Below are positions 18,410 through 21,000 of a DNA stretch of 21,000 nt, piece by piece. How positions within the stretch are numbered: position 1 is the stretch's first letter; each line of letters starts with the position of its first letter. The notes under the pieces were generated by a model that was not told the origin of the DNA, did no database searches, and saw nothing but the letters and a program-made list of their open reading frames with translations. The stretch is from Owenia fusiformis (lineage: Eukaryota; Annelida; Polychaeta; Sabellida; Oweniidae), in the NCBI GenBank assembly GCA_903813345.2, contig CAIIXF020000352.1:1-21000 (forward strand), read 5' to 3'. Made by a program: the position numbers and the translations under genes.

Positions 18410-18863
18410 TTGATATCAATATCTGCGCTAATTCGCTATGCTAAGGGGAGGCATCATAAGTTCAATGTCTGATAGGAAACTAAATAAATCTAGTTTTGAG
18501 TTGACCCCCCCCCTCCCCCTCAAAACTAAATACAATGAAAGTTGATCGCGGACTTTTCACATGTTTTAGCTACTCAATTTAGACTTTCATGGGGCCAGTA
18601 CTATAACTTATTTATGATTCTTAAAACATGTGCTAACAACAATAGGCATAATATTCCATGCTGCATGCATCTTGGTGAAGAAGGCATCTGGTAAAGTCTT
18701 TATTTTTAAACCATTCCAATTGCGAAAAATTTAAATGTTGAAATTTGTCGGATAGCAAACTGAAATAGCTTTGACCCCCTCCCCCCAAACTAGATTTATT
18801 TAGTTTTCTATCAGACATTGATCTTTTGATGCCTTCCCTAACTTGGCAAGATATTCATATCAA
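18410..18863. mobile_element. MITE-like inverted-repeat element, about 454 bp
   Basis: The left end 18410-18499 pairs in reverse with about 18784-18863. From outside to inside, shared blocks are TTGATATnAATATCT, GGCATCA, TCAATGTCTGATAG, AAACTAAATAAATCTAGTTT and a C-rich run. Inner blocks are about 85-90% identical by eye, and the outermost part has small gaps. Just inside the left arm, AGTTTTGAG and CTCAAAACT form a smaller hairpin around a run of nine C. There is no coding capacity and no certain target duplication. Confidence 0.78.
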
Positions 18864-19434
18864 CTCGGAGATAAACATAAAATCATTTAAAATCATGTGA
18901 TATCCTATACAGATCCTTTACTGTGCCACAACTTTCTCATATGTTATATATTTTGACACAGGCCATCATTTATTTTCCTTGAATTCATGCTTTTGTTCCT
19001 CGTTTTAGAAATGAGAGGAAATCTTTGATTTTCCTTGTATTTAAGTTGCTTAAATGTTGCCCTGTGATGTTGATAAAAGTCAATAGTAATCCATTACAGT
19101 CACAGTTGAAATGTACCCATTGCTAGCCCAGAACCTACCAAAATAGCATTTGCATTTTGTCAATATTGCCCTATGTGCTTTTCCATGAAAATAATTTTAA
19201 TCGTATCTTTTCTTCAGTATTTCATATATTACATTTTAATATATTTAAATTGGTTAATATTTATATACTATTTACTTAGACAACAATAAATAAAGAATTT
19301 TTTGTAAAAACACCAAAAATGGTATATGATCTTTAAATGACTGTTGTGTGAACATCAAAGGTCAAAATTCGCTGAAATTGTATTTTTATAAAGCACAAAT
19401 GATTTTTCTTCAATATGATATGCATTATTATCAG

Positions 19435-19480
19435 ATATCTTTGGGGGCTAAAAAGGGCCCTTAATGACACCCGTCCTTTG
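19435..19480 (-). repeat. Copy of the left-end sequence of insert 1
   Basis: On the minus strand, CAAAGGACGGGTGTCATTAA, then GGCCCT and TTAGCCCCCAAAGATAT, match 4829-4873 at about 38 positions with three one-base gaps. Similarity stops on both sides, so this is either a short conserved core of a repeat family or a terminal fragment. Confidence 0.7.
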
Positions 19481-20021
19481 TCCGTATCAGAGATATTATA
19501 TCTAACTATATTTTGGGGGATTCTAGAGATATACAAACTATTTGTCCAAATCTCTTGAAATAAAACGGGAGATACCGCACATTTTGCACAGTGCCAAATA
19601 TGAAGTTTGCAATCGATTCATGTCACACTTCAAATTCAAAAGTTGATACATTTTTCATCATTTTTTCCTACAAAATGGCTATAGAAAAATGCTTCAAAAG
19701 CAGCTAATTACACTTATTAAACGCCATACAACTTTGTAAATCCAAAGATTATACTGTTATGTTTCATTAATTAATAACATATTTGGATAAGATGTAGGGA
19801 TGTGTACAATGCAAATGGATTTAGACATACACAAAAATACTTCCTAGTTTGGAATCTATGCCTCTACACTTCCTGTTCAAACTTGTAAATGTTTTTATTC
19901 ATTAAAGTGCCAGATGATACATACGTGATCGATACATACGGTACCAACTAGGAGAAAATAAGTATGAAACTAACTTTAATAGTGCTTAAATCCTAACTCT
20001 GATACGTATAAGAGGTTTTCT

Positions 20022-20052
20022 GGCCGCCATAATTTGAAAATATGCCACGTGG
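20022..20052 (-). promoter_or_regulatory. E-box plus ATGGCGGCC motif, possible minus-strand promoter
   Basis: CCACGTGG (20045-20052) is a palindromic E-box. On the minus strand CAAATTATGGCGGCC (20036-20022) resembles a YY1 site with an ATG that opens only 14 codons (to 19986). The evidence is weak. Confidence 0.2.
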
Positions 20053-20242
20053 TCATTTCGTTTGGAGTTTGCGACTAGTTTGGTGTTTAGGAATGTAGGG
20101 TTCGGAAGGTAGGTTGTCTGGCAGCTTTGATTTACATTTGATTGGTAGCAAATATTGTAAAATTACACTATATAGGCTAAGTCTATTCACAATGGTAGGG
20201 TCATATGTATCCATTTACAGAAAAATATTGTGTTCAAACAAA

Positions 20243-20277
20243 TGATACATACGTTATAAGTGGTAACGTGTGTATCA
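20243..20277. repeat. Hairpin with 14-bp arms (13/14 match)
   Basis: TGATACATACGTTA (20243-20256) and TAACGTGTGTATCA (20264-20277) pair around a 7-nt loop. The same GATACATACG word occurs twice at about 19917-19936, and variants near 20001 and 20617. Confidence 0.7.
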
Positions 20278-20647
20278 GTGGCCTAACGAATTACATTCAA
20301 TAAGAGATGATAAAATGTTTACACAAATTATTATTTAATATGTTAGTAGTAATGTCGAGGTAGATAAAAAGAGAGAAATGAGTCATGTTTTGTCATTATT
20401 TCAAAGTGCACTTATGTGTGTATTAGAGTAATTCAATTTTACAACCCAATTTTTCATGTACAATGCTAAATATACCCGGATCATGAGAAAGGTTGTGTTT
20501 TTTACCTCAGTTCCTTATAATGTAATGTTTGATGCATCAATTATAACATCTCCCTCATTTAATTATATTTGCTATTATCATCACTGACCTTAATTGGATG
20601 GTAACGTTTGTACTGATACTTACGTTTAATATTGTTATTACGTTAAG

Positions 20648-20954
20648 ATGGTGAAATCAAGTAGTAAGATCCAAAAAACGTATAGAAAGCGTCAAAATGC
20701 AAAAGGTGGTGACTTTCTGAGAAAGAAAAGATAAAGACAACGTGGCTATTACACAAGGGTTGCAGATTTTCCTGAAAGAAAATTCAAAGAGAGAAACAAG
20801 AAAAAACTAGTTGAGTTATCGCGTGTCTATATATCCTAAGGGAGAACATAATGAACAGGAGAGGGCAGTAATAGAAAATACAGGCAGGTATGGAAGTTGC
20901 CAAGAGTTGAATCAAGATCAACAGAAACCAGAACTATCACCTCCCAGCACATAG
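20648..20954 (+). pseudogene. Degenerate gene for a very basic protein N-terminus, family uncertain
   Basis: ATG 20648 has an excellent start context (AAGATGG). The frame reads MVKSSSKIQKTYRKRQNAK and GGDFLRKKR, hits TAA at 20732-20734, and continues in the same frame with RQRGYYTRVADFPERKFKER and NKKK up to TAA 20837. After a frameshift near 20836 an open frame, GEHNEQERAVIENTGRYGSC then a Gln- and Pro-rich stretch, runs to TAG 20952. Continuity across the stop and the sudden Lys/Arg-rich composition support a real decayed coding region. Short N-terminal modules with a YRKR-type basic pattern occur in many element-encoded and lineage-expanded invertebrate proteins, from memory only. It could bind nucleic acid or carry nuclear-localisation signals. 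The window ends soon after, so any downstream domain is unseen. Confidence 0.45.
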
Positions 20955-21000
20955 TTAGATTGCAAATAACAACAAAAACAAAGCAAAAGATTTTCAAAAG

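Larger units (their letters stand above)
18864..20647. other. Unassigned interval with repeat fragments and small motifs
   Basis: No gene is supported. It contains the 46-bp copy of the insert 1 end (19435-19480), a cluster of GATACATACG-like motifs (19917-20277) and the E-box/ATGGCGGCC site (20022-20052). The stretch 19190-19310 is extremely AT-rich. Confidence 0.35.

Noticed and set aside
18633-18818. Minus-strand frame of 61 codons
   Set aside because: It starts inside the right inverted repeat of the MITE-like element; its Gly run is only the C-tract read in reverse.
19333-19536. Minus-strand frame of 67 codons
   Set aside because: It overlaps the 46-bp repeat core, and no protein family is recognised.

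Overview
The window looks like AT-rich, intron-containing DNA of an invertebrate animal. Mutated non-LTR retrotransposons of CR1/L2/Jockey-like character, inverted-repeat DNA elements and kilobase-scale tandem repeats dominate it, and there are no operons or long intact genes. A marine lophotrochozoan such as a mollusc is my best guess, but only an inference. No rRNA, tRNA, CRISPR array or complete protein-coding gene is visible.

Positions 1-4000 are mostly non-coding. Two stretches look like single exons: a charged coiled-coil segment at 290-532 and a 158-nt exon-like block at 2464-2621 with good acceptor and donor sites. A 51-residue open frame at 1312-1467 is doubtful.

Positions about 4010-11130 hold one plus-strand non-LTR retrotransposon ('LINE A') split into four pieces by three later insertions. 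Insert 1 (about 4831-7018) is an unclassified element with roughly 165-171 bp tandem repeats, a 21-bp-stem hairpin and the wreck of a minus-strand SWIM-like zinc-finger protein. Insert 2 (7242-9111) is a 1,870-bp element with 32-bp terminal inverted repeats and a 3-bp AAT target duplication. Insert 3 (10738-10987) is the 5'-truncated 3' end of a second family ('LINE B'), on the minus strand, with an 8-bp target duplication. Across inserts 2 and 3 the LINE A frame resumes exactly. LINE A endonuclease and reverse-transcriptase motifs are recognisable, but frameshifts, stops and a missing RT segment make it dead.

Positions about 12560-16356 form a foldback-like structure: two imperfect arms of about 300 bp in inverted orientation, sharing a 39-bp core (37 matches), enclose another LINE B 3' end and an array of about 525-bp repeats.

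The right end holds a promoter-like cluster near 17081-17126, a 454-bp MITE-like inverted-repeat element (18410-18863), several hairpins, a 46-bp copy of the left-end sequence of insert 1, and from 20648 a degenerate open frame for a very basic protein. The elements do not form a pathway; the window is best read as a record of successive nested insertions.
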